A stretch of 64,000 nt of DNA from an uncultured Lachnospiraceae bacterium. Its GTDB lineage: Bacteria > Bacillota > Clostridia > Lachnospirales > Lachnospiraceae. The translations under genes and the position numbers were made by a program. The first letter of the stretch is position 1. The number at the start of each line of letters is the position of its first letter. The notes below the pieces were generated by a model. It was not told where the DNA came from, made no database searches, and saw only the letters and a list, made by a program, of their open reading frames with translations. The stretch is taken from the NCBI GenBank assembly GCA_902789665.1, contig CADAOY010000002.1:124001-188000 (forward strand), read 5' to 3'. This document shows, in pieces, positions 33,916 through 43,669 of this stretch.

Positions 33916-34860
33916 ATGATGGAGAAAGATGCGAAGATATATGTGGCTGGACACCGTGGAATGGTGGGTTCTGCCATAGTTAGAGAACTTGAGAGACAGG
34001 GATATCATAACCTGGTACTTAGAACTCATAAGGAACTTGACCTTACAAGGCAGGATCAGGTAGAAAAGTTCTTTGAAGAAGAAAAGCCTGAATATGTATT
34101 TCTTGCAGCAGCCAAGGTGGGTGGCATTATGGGTAATGCTACGGCTAAGGCGGATTTTATGTATGATAACATGATTCTCGAAATGAATGTAATTCATTCA
34201 GCATGGAAGAATGGCTGTAAGAAGTTAGAGTTTCTTGGTTCGTCCTGTATATATCCAAGGCTTGCACCTCAGCCAATGAAAGAGGACTGTCTTCTTACAT
34301 CGGCTTTGGAACAGACTAATGAAGCTTATGCTCTTGCGAAGATTTCAGGGCTTAAGTACTGCGAATATCTTAATACTCAATATGGCACAGATTATATTTC
34401 AGTAATGCCAACTAATCTTTATGGACCAAATGATAATTATCATCCTGAGCACAGTCATGTGCTTCCGGCCCTTATTAGAAGATTCCATGAGGCCAAGGTT
34501 TCAGGATTAAAGGAAGTAGTATGCTGGGGTGACGGCTCACCACTTAGAGAATTCTTATATGTAGATGACCTGGCTAATCTTTGCGTATTTCTTATGAATA
34601 ATTATTCAGGTAATGAGACAGTTAATGCAGGTACAGGTAAGGAGCTTACAATTAAGGAACTTACTGAATTAGTTGCCAAGGTTATAGGATATGAAGGCGA
34701 GATTAAGTGGGATCCTTCAAAGCCTAACGGTACACCAAGAAAACTTCTTGATGTATCCAAGGCGAAGAATCTTGGTTGGGAATATAAGACAGAACTTGAG
34801 GATGGAATTAAGCTGGCGTACGAGGATTTCTTAAATAATCCAATGAGAGCAGAAAGGTAA
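33916..34860 (+). CDS. fcl: GDP-L-fucose synthase
   Basis: A 314-residue bifunctional 3,5-epimerase/4-reductase that makes GDP-L-fucose from the Gmd product. It shows [52 protein letters not shown] and [15 protein letters not shown] with the catalytic Tyr/Lys. It starts 1 base after gmd. ATG 33916 and ATG 33919 are adjacent and cannot be separated by ribosome-binding site. Full length for WcaG/Fcl. Confidence 0.96.
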   Translation: MMEKDAKIYVAGHRGMVGSAIVRELERQGYHNLVLRTHKELDLTRQDQVEKFFEEEKPEYVFLAAAKVGGIMGNATAKADFMYDNMILEMNVIHSAWKNGCKKLEFLGSSCIYPRLAPQPMKEDCLLTSALEQTNEAYALAKISGLKYCEYLNTQYGTDYISVMPTNLYGPNDNYHPEHSHVLPALIRRFHEAKVSGLKEVVCWGDGSPLREFLYVDDLANLCVFLMNNYSGNETVNAGTGKELTIKELTELVAKVIGYEGEIKWDPSKPNGTPRKLLDVSKAKNLGWEYKTELEDGIKLAYEDFLNNPMRAER

Positions 34861-34869
34861 GGTTAAGTG

Positions 34870-36186
34870 ATGAATATTGTACTTTTGTCAGGTGGTAGTG
34901 GAAAGAGATTATGGCCTTTATCAAATGAAATACGATCAAAACAGTTTATTAAGATTTTTAAAACTGATGTTGAGGGTGAGTATGAATCCATGGTTCAGAG
35001 GGTTTACAAACAGATTAAAAAAGTTGACCCTAATGCCAGTGTAACTATTGCTACAAGTAAGACACAGGTTTCTGCAATTCATAATCAGTTAGGCCAGGAT
35101 GTAGGCATTTCAATAGAACCTTGCAGAAGAGACACTTTTCCGGCCATAGCTCTGGCCAGTGCATATTTACATGATGTAATGGGTGTAAGAGAAAATGAGC
35201 CTGTAGTGGTTTGTCCTGTTGATCCATATGTAAATGAGGACTATTTTGAAGCTGTTAAGAACCTGTCCGATAGAGCCGCAAATAGTGATGCTAATCTTGT
35301 GCTTATGGGTATTGAACCAACATATCCGTCAGAAAAATATGGATATATTATTCCGAAGAGTAAAGACGATATCAGTGATGTTTCTGAGTTTAAAGAAAAG
35401 CCAACAGAAGAAGTCGCTAAAGAATATATATCTAAAGGTGCCTTATGGAATGGTGGTGTATTCGCATACAAACTTGGATATGTTCTTAATAAGTCTCATG
35501 AATTGATTAATTATACGGATTATGATCATTTATTTAATATTTATGAGACGTTACCAAAGATTTCATTCGACTATGAAGTTGTAGAAAAAGAACCTAAGAT
35601 TGAGGTTATGCGATTCAATGGTCAGTGGAAGGATTTAGGAACATGGAATACTCTTGCTGAGGCAATGGAAGATAATGTTATTGGTAAGGGTATGATTGGT
35701 GGAGACAGTGAGAATGTACATATCATTAATGAGACAGATATGGAGATTCTTGCCATGGGACTTAAAGATGTAATTATTTCAGCATCTCCTGATGGCATTA
35801 TCATTAGTGATAAGGAGCAAAGTTCCTATATAAAACCATATGTTGACCGAATTGCTGAGCCGGTAAAATATGCCGAAAAGAGCTGGGGTTCATTTAGAGT
35901 TATAGATGTAGATAAAGAAAGTATGACCATTAAGGTTACACTTAATCCGGGACATAGTATGAATTACCACTCTCATCAGCATCGCGATGAAGTGTGGGTA
36001 GTAGTAGAAGGACAGGGAAAGACAATAATTGATGGCATGGAACAGTCTGTAGGAGTTGGTGATGTTATTACCATGCAATCTGGTTGCAGACATACTGTTA
36101 TTGCAGAGACTGAACTTAAACTTATTGAAGTTCAGTTAGGCAGGGAGATAGATGTCAATGACAAACAAAAATTCAAACTTGAATAA
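34870..36186 (+). CDS. manC: Mannose-1-phosphate guanylyltransferase (ManC-like)
   Basis: A 438-residue protein forming GDP-mannose from mannose-1-P and GTP. The nucleotidyltransferase part has LLSGGSGKRLWPLSNEIRSK, VVCPVDPYV, VSEFKEKPTEEVA and LWNGGVFAYKLG. The C-terminal ~110 residues form a type II mannose-6-P isomerase-like cupin (LNPGHSMNYHSHQHRDEVW, VVVEGQGK). A GTG at 34867 is in frame, but ATG 34870 is more likely. The end overlaps manA by 35 bases in another frame. Confidence 0.94.
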   Translation: MNIVLLSGGSGKRLWPLSNEIRSKQFIKIFKTDVEGEYESMVQRVYKQIKKVDPNASVTIATSKTQVSAIHNQLGQDVGISIEPCRRDTFPAIALASAYLHDVMGVRENEPVVVCPVDPYVNEDYFEAVKNLSDRAANSDANLVLMGIEPTYPSEKYGYIIPKSKDDISDVSEFKEKPTEEVAKEYISKGALWNGGVFAYKLGYVLNKSHELINYTDYDHLFNIYETLPKISFDYEVVEKEPKIEVMRFNGQWKDLGTWNTLAEAMEDNVIGKGMIGGDSENVHIINETDMEILAMGLKDVIISASPDGIIISDKEQSSYIKPYVDRIAEPVKYAEKSWGSFRVIDVDKESMTIKVTLNPGHSMNYHSHQHRDEVWVVVEGQGKTIIDGMEQSVGVGDVITMQSGCRHTVIAETELKLIEVQLGREIDVNDKQKFKLE

Positions 36187-37159
36187 GCCTTTCTTCTTAA
36201 AGCCTGCTGCCAAGGATTATCTTTGGGGTGGAAGTCGTTTAAATGACGATTACTCCAAAGAGATTGACACATCACCTCTGGCAGAGACGTGGGAAGCCAG
36301 TACACACCCGGATGGAGTCAGTATGGTGGCTTCGGGTGAATATGAAGGACAAAACTTACTTGAGGTAATTAAGTCGCATCCTGAGTATCTGGGAACTCAT
36401 CCTAAGAATCGTGAAGGTCTTCCAATTCTTGTCAAATTAATTGATGCAAAACTTGATTTATCTGTTCAGGTTCATCCTAATGATGAGTATGCGTTTAAAC
36501 ATGAGAATGGACAGCAGGGCAAGACGGAGATGTGGTATGTGCTTGATGCAGATCCCAATGCGGAACTTGTCTATGGTTTTAATAAAGATATGACAAAAGA
36601 CAAGGTTCAAGATGCTCTTAATAATGGTAAGATAGAGAAATATCTGCAGAAAGTTAAGGTTAAGAAGGATGATGTTTTCTATATCGAAGCAGGTATAGTT
36701 CATGCTATCGGTGGTGGAATACTGGTTGCCGAGATTCAGGAAAATTCCAATCTTACATACAGGCTGTATGATTACGACAGAGAGGATAAGAATGGACAAA
36801 TGCGAGAACTGCATATAGATAAGGCTCTTGAGGTGGCAAACCTTAAGTCATCCAAAGAACCAAGGCAGCCTCTTCGTGTGCTTAGATATATACCTGGCTG
36901 TGCTAAGGAATTATTATGCAGATGCGAATACTTCGAAGTGTACAGAATGCTGATTAATACGGAAAGATGCAGGTCAATGGTGGATTTTAAATCTGATGAA
37001 CTTTCTTTCAGAATTTTGCTTTGTACTGACGGATGTGGTTCTATTCGTTATGATGATAAGTCTTATGATTTCTTCAAAGGCGACTGTATCTTTGTGCCGG
37101 CATCATCGGTGGATATAAAGATACATGGACAGGCGCAGTTCCTGGACATTAGAGGATAA
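36152..37159 (+). CDS. manA: Mannose-6-phosphate isomerase, class I
   Basis: A 335-residue zinc-dependent phosphomannose isomerase linking fructose-6-P to mannose-6-P. It has FFLKPAAKDYLWGGSRL, AETWEASTHPDGVS, LSVQVHPNDEYAF (zinc-binding HPND), EMWYVLDADP and VEAGIVHAIGGGILVAEIQ-like ending motifs (IEAGIVHAIG). The start overlaps manC by 35 bases, with AGGGAG 4 bases before ATG 36152. ATG 36158 is also possible. A phosphomannomutase is missing from the window, so that step must be encoded elsewhere. Confidence 0.94.
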   Translation: MSMTNKNSNLNKPFFLKPAAKDYLWGGSRLNDDYSKEIDTSPLAETWEASTHPDGVSMVASGEYEGQNLLEVIKSHPEYLGTHPKNREGLPILVKLIDAKLDLSVQVHPNDEYAFKHENGQQGKTEMWYVLDADPNAELVYGFNKDMTKDKVQDALNNGKIEKYLQKVKVKKDDVFYIEAGIVHAIGGGILVAEIQENSNLTYRLYDYDREDKNGQMRELHIDKALEVANLKSSKEPRQPLRVLRYIPGCAKELLCRCEYFEVYRMLINTERCRSMVDFKSDELSFRILLCTDGCGSIRYDDKSYDFFKGDCIFVPASSVDIKIHGQAQFLDIRG

Positions 37160-37180
37160 TTAATTTAGGAGGTATCGCTC

Positions 37181-38167
37181 ATGAGCGATAAAACCAGAAG
37201 AAAAAGAGTTGTAGTATTTGGTGGTGGAACAGGGCTTAGTTGTCTTTTGCAGGGACTTAAGTTGTTTCCTATTGATGTTACAACCATAGTTGCAGTAAGT
37301 GATAATGGAAGCAGTACGGGTGTACTTAAAGAAGAACTTGATATTCCTGCAGTCGGTGATGTAGGTAAGGTACTGCTTGCTATGGCTAACGTGGACGATG
37401 ATTTTGTAAGTTTGCTTAGATACAGATTTAAGGAAGAAGGCTCACTTTATAATCATCCTGTTCGTAATATTATGCTGGCTGCCCTTATAAACCTTAAAGG
37501 GAATCTTACAGAGGCGACCAAATATATGGCGACGCTTCTTAATGTACAGGGTACGGTGCTGCCCCTTACTGAGGAAAAGGTTGATCTTGTAGGCCACGGT
37601 GATAAAGATTATTACGGAGAGGAAGAGGTCAGTCTTAATATTAAGAATATTGACAGAATCTCCTATGATCATGAGGTTGGTGTAGGCGAGGATGTGCTTA
37701 TGAGCGTGCTTAATGCAGACCTTATAATCTTTAGTTCGGGATCGCTCTATACAAGTATTATTCCAAATCTCTTATCTAAGGATGTGCTTAAGGCAATTGA
37801 TTCATCCAAGGCGCCGATTATGTATGTATCTAACTTAGTAACTCAGCCGGGTGAGACTGATGGATATGCGGTAAGCGACCATCTTAAGGTCCTTAATTCT
37901 TATCTTGGAAACAGAAAGATTAATTACGTGGTTGCCAATGATGCAAAGATTCAGGATGAGATTATAGAGAAATATATAAAAGATGAGAATAAACATCAGG
38001 TTCCGCTTGATGCTGATGAGATTAGCAAAATGGGCGTCACCTTAATTGCTGATGATGTCTTTGATGTAGATGATGGAAGGGTAAGACATGATTATCTTAA
38101 GACAGCATATCTTATCTTCCAGGTGCTTATGGAAAATAGTGGTTACGACCACATTTTATATATTTAA
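37181..38167 (+). CDS. CofD/YvcK-family protein (gluconeogenesis factor-like)
   Basis: A 328-residue CofD-fold protein: VVVFGGGTGLSCLLQGLK, VAVSDNGSSTGVLKEEL, VGDVGKVLLAMAN and IIFSSGSLYTSIIPNLL. These fit YvcK/MgfK, a UDP-sugar-binding factor needed for normal cell-wall growth on gluconeogenic carbon sources, better than lactyl-transferase CofD. In most Firmicutes yvcK sits between rapZ and whiA. Here it is inside a sugar-nucleotide operon without them, so it may be a paralogue. TTAGGAGG precedes ATG 37181. Confidence 0.87.
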   Translation: MSDKTRRKRVVVFGGGTGLSCLLQGLKLFPIDVTTIVAVSDNGSSTGVLKEELDIPAVGDVGKVLLAMANVDDDFVSLLRYRFKEEGSLYNHPVRNIMLAALINLKGNLTEATKYMATLLNVQGTVLPLTEEKVDLVGHGDKDYYGEEEVSLNIKNIDRISYDHEVGVGEDVLMSVLNADLIIFSSGSLYTSIIPNLLSKDVLKAIDSSKAPIMYVSNLVTQPGETDGYAVSDHLKVLNSYLGNRKINYVVANDAKIQDEIIEKYIKDENKHQVPLDADEISKMGVTLIADDVFDVDDGRVRHDYLKTAYLIFQVLMENSGYDHILYI

Positions 38168-38179
38168 GGAGATTTTGTG

Positions 38180-39295
38180 ATGTACGATTATTTAATTGTA
38201 GGTGCAGGTCTTTATGGTGCTACATGTGCCAATATATTAACCAAGGCCGGTAAGAAGGTTCTCATAATTGATAAAAGAGATACTATTGCAGGAAATATCT
38301 ATACAAGGGATGAGAATGGTATTAAGGTGCATGTTTACGGGGCGCATATTTTTCACACTAATGATGATGAAGTGTGGGAATATGTAACCAAGTTTGGCGA
38401 GTTTAATGATTATATTAATTCGCCGATTGCAAACTACCATGGAGAGATGTACCACCTGCCATTTAATATGAATACATTTAAGGAAATGTGGGGTGTGACT
38501 GAAGCCGAAGAGGCAGAGGCGATTATTGCATCTCAAAGGCAGGAGATTAAAGGCGAGATTACAAATCTTGAGGAGCAGGCAATATCGTTAGTTGGCCGTG
38601 ATGTATATGAGAAACTGATTAAGGGTTATACCCAGAAACAGTGGGGGAGACCTTGCAATGAACTTCCGTCATTTATAATTAAGAGACTGCCGGTTCGTTT
38701 TACATATGATAATAATTATTTCAATGCCAAGTATCAGGGCATTCCTGTGGCAGGTTATACTGCTCTTGTAGAAAAGATGATTGAAGGCTGCGATGTAAAA
38801 CTTGGGGTTGATTACTTATCTGATAAGGCTGGGTTTGATGGACAGGCGACCCATGTGATTTATACAGGGCCGATTGATGCCTATTATGATTATAAGTTTG
38901 GCTCGCTTAAGTACAGAACTGTAAGATTTGAAACTGAGGCTCTGGATACCAATGATTTCCAGGGCAATGCGGTAATTAATTATACAGATGCCGAGACGCC
39001 TTATACCAGAATTATTGAGCATAAGTGGTTTAATTTTGGTAAGGATGAGAATGGTAATGAGATAGATGGCACCATTATAAGCCGTGAGTACAGCACGGAG
39101 TGGTCATTAGGTGATGAGCCTTATTATCCCGTTAATGATGAGGAAAATGGGGCACTTTATGCTAAATACCGTGCTCTGGCAGATGAAGATGATGTTATTA
39201 TAGCAGGAAGACTTGGGGAATATCGTTATTATGATATGGATCAGGTTATTAGAAGTGCTATTGATATGATGAAGAGTAAAGGATATACGATTTAA
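38180..39295 (+). CDS. glf: UDP-galactopyranose mutase
   Basis: A 371-residue flavoprotein that ring-contracts UDP-galactopyranose to UDP-galactofuranose. The FAD site is LIVGAGLYGATCANILTK with VLIIDKR. GAHIFHTNDDEVWEYV, YTQKQWGRPCNELP and RLPVRFTYDNNYF, with conserved arginines, are specific to Glf. ATG 38180 is preferred over GTG 38177, with AAGGAG upstream. It indicates galactofuranose in the polysaccharide assembled with this operon's products. Confidence 0.96.
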   Translation: MYDYLIVGAGLYGATCANILTKAGKKVLIIDKRDTIAGNIYTRDENGIKVHVYGAHIFHTNDDEVWEYVTKFGEFNDYINSPIANYHGEMYHLPFNMNTFKEMWGVTEAEEAEAIIASQRQEIKGEITNLEEQAISLVGRDVYEKLIKGYTQKQWGRPCNELPSFIIKRLPVRFTYDNNYFNAKYQGIPVAGYTALVEKMIEGCDVKLGVDYLSDKAGFDGQATHVIYTGPIDAYYDYKFGSLKYRTVRFETEALDTNDFQGNAVINYTDAETPYTRIIEHKWFNFGKDENGNEIDGTIISREYSTEWSLGDEPYYPVNDEENGALYAKYRALADEDDVIIAGRLGEYRYYDMDQVIRSAIDMMKSKGYTI

Positions 39296-39326
39296 GTTTA
39301 GTTTAACCTGAAGGAAGAAGATTATT

Positions 39327-40526
39327 ATGGCTGAGAAGTTGGCAATTAATGGCGGTGTGCCGGTAAGAGACAAAAATCATAAAATATTTTACGGAAAGCA
39401 GTGGATAGATGAGGCTGATGTTAAGGCAGTAACTGATGTACTGGTCAGTCCGTATTTAACCTGTGGTCCTAAGATAGATGAACTTGAGAAGAGGCTGTCT
39501 AAAGTAACAGGTGCTCCTTTCGTTACCGCTGTAAGTAATGGTACTGCAGCCCTTCATATAGCATGCATGGCTATAGGAATTAAAGAAGGTGACGAGGTTA
39601 TAGTATCTGCCATTACTTTTGCAGCCAGTGCAAACTGCGTATTATACTGTGGCGGTACACCGGTATTTGCTGATGTTGATGAGAAGACATATAACATTGA
39701 TGTTGAAGATGTTAAGCGTAAGATTACACCTAAGACAAAGGCTGTCATAGCGGTGGACTTTACCGGACAGGCTGCTAATCTTAAGGCGATAAGAGAGTTA
39801 TGCGATGAGCATGGTTTGTATTTTATTGAAGATGCGGCTCATTCCATTGGAACAGTTTATGACGGTAAGAAGGTAGGTTCCATAGCGGACATTACTACAT
39901 TCAGCTTCCACCCGGTTAAGACTGTTACTGCAGGTGAAGGCGGAGCGGTAGCGACCATACATGAAGACCTTCATAAGAAGATTCATCTTCTTCGCTCTCA
40001 TGGTATTACAAGGGATATGAGTGAGATGCGTAATCCGTCGGATGCCAAGTGGTATAACGAGCAGGTTATGCTTGGATATAATTACAGGATGACTGATTTT
40101 CAGGCAGCATTATTGCTTAGTCAGTTAGATAAACTTCCAATGTTTATTGAGAAACGTAAAGAGATTAGGAAAAAATACGATGAGGCTTTCTCTAAGTGTG
40201 AAGGCATCATTCTTCAGGAATGCATTCCTGAATCCGACACAGCATGGCACTTATATATTATTCGTCTTGATAAGAGCGTGATTAAGGCATCCCGTAGAGA
40301 ATTTTTCGATGCGCTTTACGAGGAAGGTACCTGTCCGCAGGTTCATTATCTTCCTGTATATATGCATTCATATTATGAGAGTTTAGGTTATAAGAAAGGA
40401 CTGTGCCCGGTGGCCGAAAGTATATATGATAGTATTATGAGTATTCCTTATTATCCGGCTTTGACTGATGAGGAAGTTAAAGACGTAATTAAGGCAGTTT
40501 GTAAGGTGGCAGAAAATTACAGATGA
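39327..40526 (+). CDS. DegT/DnrJ/EryC1 aminotransferase, PseC-like
   Basis: A 399-residue PLP aminotransferase of nucleotide sugars. It has AVSNGTAALHIACMAIGIKE, FIEDAAHSIGTVYDGKKVGS, K198 in FHPVKTVTAGEGGAV (Schiff base) and LGYNYRMTDFQAALLLSQL. The HPVK/TAGEGG form and the N-terminal PYLTCGPKIDELEKRL are most like PseC, the UDP-4-amino-sugar transaminase of pseudaminic-acid synthesis. No PseB, PseH, PseG or PseI is seen, so the product is probably another 4-amino sugar. Confidence 0.85.
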   Translation: MAEKLAINGGVPVRDKNHKIFYGKQWIDEADVKAVTDVLVSPYLTCGPKIDELEKRLSKVTGAPFVTAVSNGTAALHIACMAIGIKEGDEVIVSAITFAASANCVLYCGGTPVFADVDEKTYNIDVEDVKRKITPKTKAVIAVDFTGQAANLKAIRELCDEHGLYFIEDAAHSIGTVYDGKKVGSIADITTFSFHPVKTVTAGEGGAVATIHEDLHKKIHLLRSHGITRDMSEMRNPSDAKWYNEQVMLGYNYRMTDFQAALLLSQLDKLPMFIEKRKEIRKKYDEAFSKCEGIILQECIPESDTAWHLYIIRLDKSVIKASRREFFDALYEEGTCPQVHYLPVYMHSYYESLGYKKGLCPVAESIYDSIMSIPYYPALTDEEVKDVIKAVCKVAENYR

Positions 40527-42088
40527 TGACAGAAAAGAAGAAAAAGTTAATACAAAAATGCATCATGATTGCAATGCCTGTTTTGCTGGCGCTTATTATA
40601 GGATATTTAGGATTCTATATGTTTTTTGCAAAGGTTAATACAGACAGTTCTTTCAGGGCTGACGTATCTGCCATGGCATCAGATGTATATGACACTATGC
40701 TGATTAATACATATGATGAGAAGGTTTATAATCCTGAACTTATGGCTATGTATACAAATAGCAAAATCTATGAGTGCACACATACATGCCATCGTCTTCC
40801 TGATTTAGGTGAGTTAATTGAGAAGTCCGCATCACAGGATAATAAACTAAGAGTTGTTTATATTTCACTTGATCCAGAGATAATTAATAAGTATTATTTT
40901 TCTTCTTCAAGAGCATATACAAAAGCGCTTAATAACAGGCTTATGAATGTAATAAACAAGTACCCGAATATTGAATTTCGCGTGCTTTATCCGGCATATT
41001 CCATTAAGTACTGGAATACCATGAGTCTTACTGATGGAATAAGCTCAGGCCAGAGAGAGATAATGGATGATTATGAGATTATTACCACAGTTCTTACAAC
41101 TGCTCCTAATGTTAAAGTTTACTGGGCAGGTGATGAGGAATGGATAATCGGTAATGAACTTAATTATCTTGATGATGTAATGGATAATGGATGCTGTTAT
41201 GTTGGTAATACCAATCCAAAAATCAAAGAACTTGAATATACCAATGATTACATAGATGATTTGCTCTTAGGTTATAGCATTAATGGTGCTGATATGGAAC
41301 TAAATAATGCGAATGCAAGCATTCGTATGGAGAAGTTAAGAGGCGTGCTACTAAAGGATAAGGAAATCATTGATGATGATTATGATAACGTGGATGTGAT
41401 TTTCTTTGGGGACAGTATAGTTGGTAATTTTACTGATACATCCTCCATACCTGGTGTTGTTGCAGGTCTTACCAAGTGCCATGTCTACAATATGGCGACA
41501 GGGGGTTCGTCGGGAACCTATATTCCGGGAAGAAGTAATAACTTCAATATGGCATCACAGGCTTATGTATCTCTGGATGAAAGTTATATCACAAGTGGTT
41601 TCCAGGCAAGGCTTGGACTTGAAGTATTTAAAGAACACATGAATACAAGTAATAATAATATCGATAAGAGAGATACTTATTACGTTGTTCATTTTGGAGT
41701 TAATGATTATTTCGCGTCATTCTCTGTGGACGGTTATATAGAAGGAATGGATGAAGGAATTAACAGGCTAAGGGAAAATGATCCTGATGCCAAAATCCTG
41801 GTCATTGTTCCAAACCAGACTGCATACTTTGACTACGGCAGAACAATAGTTGATCCGTACAAAGAAGGTGGAGCCCAGTATATAGAATATATAGAAGCGC
41901 TTCGAGAGTATGTATCAGGGCGTGAAGATTATGAGTCAAGTGTATATATGCTTGATAACTATAACATGATTCAGGTATATGACGATTATTCATCTCATTA
42001 TTATACCAACGACGGTGTTCATTTGAATGGATACGGACGCTATCTTACAGGCGTAAATATAGCCCGTTGGCTTGAAAATTTGAGATAA
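40523..42088 (+). CDS. Membrane-anchored SGNH/GDSL hydrolase-like protein
   Basis: A 521-residue protein. One N-terminal membrane segment (CIMIAMPVLLALIIGYLGFY, about 13-32) anchors an extracytoplasmic part. The C-terminal ~230 residues form an SGNH fold: VIFFGDSIVGNF (block I Ser), NMATGGSSGTY (block II Gly), VHFGVNDYF (block III Asn) and TNDGVHLNGYG (block V Asp-x-x-His). The middle ~250 residues are unrecognised. Similar anchored SGNH proteins acetylate or deacetylate cell-wall polymers. The ATGA overlap with the aminotransferase gene shows operon membership. Confidence 0.82.
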   Translation: MMTEKKKKLIQKCIMIAMPVLLALIIGYLGFYMFFAKVNTDSSFRADVSAMASDVYDTMLINTYDEKVYNPELMAMYTNSKIYECTHTCHRLPDLGELIEKSASQDNKLRVVYISLDPEIINKYYFSSSRAYTKALNNRLMNVINKYPNIEFRVLYPAYSIKYWNTMSLTDGISSGQREIMDDYEIITTVLTTAPNVKVYWAGDEEWIIGNELNYLDDVMDNGCCYVGNTNPKIKELEYTNDYIDDLLLGYSINGADMELNNANASIRMEKLRGVLLKDKEIIDDDYDNVDVIFFGDSIVGNFTDTSSIPGVVAGLTKCHVYNMATGGSSGTYIPGRSNNFNMASQAYVSLDESYITSGFQARLGLEVFKEHMNTSNNNIDKRDTYYVVHFGVNDYFASFSVDGYIEGMDEGINRLRENDPDAKILVIVPNQTAYFDYGRTIVDPYKEGGAQYIEYIEALREYVSGREDYESSVYMLDNYNMIQVYDDYSSHYYTNDGVHLNGYGRYLTGVNIARWLENLR

Positions 42089-42187
42089 GATATTTATAAT
42101 GAACTTTGTAGGGTTTACGGTTGTTTGAGCGTATTGTATGCAGCGGTGCCCTTGGTTATAAGTTAATACAAAAAAGGAGATTGAAAA

Positions 42188-43588
42188 ATGATTTGTCCAA
42201 ATTGTGGAAATGAAATTTCAGATGGTTCTGTTTTCTGCCCAAATTGTGGAAACAAGATTGAAAATGCAGTTGCTGCGGCTGCTAACGAAGCAGTTAAAGC
42301 AGCAGAGCCTGTTGTAGAAGAAGTAAAGGCTGAAACTGCTGAGGCAGTAGAAGAAGTTAAGACTGAAGCTACTGAAGCAGTAGAAGAGGTTAAGGCTGAG
42401 GCTGCTGAAACAGTAGAAGAGGTTAAGACTGAGGCTGCACCAGTTGCCCGGGCTGTTCAGGAGGCTGCTCCTGTAGTAGAGGCTGCACCAGTTGTTGAGG
42501 CTGTTCAGGAGGCTGCTCCTGTTGTTGAGCCTGCACCAGCTGTTGAACCAGCGCCTGCTGTAGAGCCAACACCAGTTGTAGAGCCAACTGCTCAGACATT
42601 TAGTTATGATACAACATATGCTATGGGAGATGCTCCTGTAGAAGAGCCAAAGAAGAAAGGCAATGGTCTTGGAATCACTGCAATGGTTTTTGGTATTCTT
42701 TCAGTTGTATGTTGTCCTTTAGCAGGATTATTAGGACTTATCGGTCTTATTCTTTCAATTATTTCATTTATTAAGAAGCCGGCTAAGAAGGGATTTACAA
42801 TTGCAGGTCTTATCCTTTCAATTCTTGGTATGTTTATCGGTCTTATCGTTGGTATTGTTGCTATTATCAATGCAGGTGCCATTGCAGGTGCCTTAGGCTT
42901 AGGCGCTGCAACTACAGCAGCAACTGCAGCAGCATGGGATGATTATGATGATTACGACGATTATGATTTTGATGACTATAATTATGATGATATAGACTTT
43001 GATAACTTCGAAGACTATTTTGTAACACCATCAGAAGATACTGATGATACAGATGATTATAGTTATGACGATGATACTGATGACTATGATTATGATGATG
43101 ACACAGATGATACATATGATCCATATGCATCAGGATACAGAAATGTTGAATCTAATAACATAATTATGCATGTTGATGAGTACTGGTATCATTATGACCG
43201 TGGTGAAGATGGTACTGACGGCTGGGCTGTATTCACAAATGATGCAGGCGATGAGCTTGAACTTCCTGCATACGTAATTGATACTTCATACTATGGCAGC
43301 ACTGCTCAGGAAGAGTATGAAGCTATCTGCGCTAACTTCTTCCAGGATGAGGGAAGTGAGAAAATCAGCCAGGACGATACTTTAACAACTTATTTCTGGG
43401 ATGAAGACTGGCAGTATGGTATTATTGAAGGCATCAGCCCATATGGTGAATTCACAAATATCACAATCTGCATCAATGAAGATGAGCAGACAGCAGTAAT
43501 TCTTATGTGCAGACCTTATGGTTCAGGACAGGACGGTTTCAACAGAGAAGGACTTATTGATTTCATAGACTACATTGAATTTAGATAA
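42188..43588 (+). CDS. Zinc-ribbon, DUF4190-like membrane protein with hendecad repeats
   Basis: A 466-residue mosaic. Residues 1-22 are a zinc ribbon (CPNCGNEISDGSVFCPNCG). Residues 42-82 hold 11-residue VEEVKxEAxEA repeats, followed by Val/Glu/Pro/Ala repeats to about 135. Residues 158-245 form a DUF4190-like hairpin of hydrophobic helices (LGITAMVFGILSVVCCPLAG). Residues 250-315 are Asp/Tyr-rich, and the last ~150 form a soluble domain (YWYHYDRGEDGTDGW...). The zinc ribbon and repeats should be cytoplasmic and the C-terminal domain outside, or the reverse. Function unknown. Confidence 0.75.
   Translation: MICPNCGNEISDGSVFCPNCGNKIENAVAAAANEAVKAAEPVVEEVKAETAEAVEEVKTEATEAVEEVKAEAAETVEEVKTEAAPVARAVQEAAPVVEAAPVVEAVQEAAPVVEPAPAVEPAPAVEPTPVVEPTAQTFSYDTTYAMGDAPVEEPKKKGNGLGITAMVFGILSVVCCPLAGLLGLIGLILSIISFIKKPAKKGFTIAGLILSILGMFIGLIVGIVAIINAGAIAGALGLGAATTAATAAAWDDYDDYDDYDFDDYNYDDIDFDNFEDYFVTPSEDTDDTDDYSYDDDTDDYDYDDDTDDTYDPYASGYRNVESNNIIMHVDEYWYHYDRGEDGTDGWAVFTNDAGDELELPAYVIDTSYYGSTAQEEYEAICANFFQDEGSEKISQDDTLTTYFWDEDWQYGIIEGISPYGEFTNITICINEDEQTAVILMCRPYGSGQDGFNREGLIDFIDYIEFR
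42314..42445 (+). repeat. 33-base tandem repeat (four units) inside a coding region
   Basis: Units begin at 42314, 42347, 42380 and 42413, each with GTAGAAGA at the start. They encode VEEVKAETAEA-type 11-mers that would make a long amphipathic helix. The last unit is incomplete. Confidence 0.85.
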
Positions 43589-43618
43589 GATTTATAATAA
43601 TTAAAGATTAAAGAATTG

Positions 43619-43649
43619 CCACCCTCTTAAATAAAGGAGGGTGGTTTTT
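43619..43649 (+). terminator. Rho-independent terminator before the cellulase gene
   Basis: CCACCCTC (43619-43626) pairs with GAGGGTGG (43637-43644), followed by five T. Confidence 0.9.
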
Positions 43650-43669
43650 CGACTAAGAAAGAGATAAGA

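Noticed and set aside
39327-40526. Pseudaminic-acid pathway
   Set aside because: Only a PseC-like aminotransferase is present. No PseB, PseH, PseG, PseI or PseF-like gene lies nearby.
42604-42882. Hydrophobic frame on the - strand inside the zinc-ribbon gene
   Set aside because: It is a mirror of the membrane helices of the real + strand gene, with no start signal.
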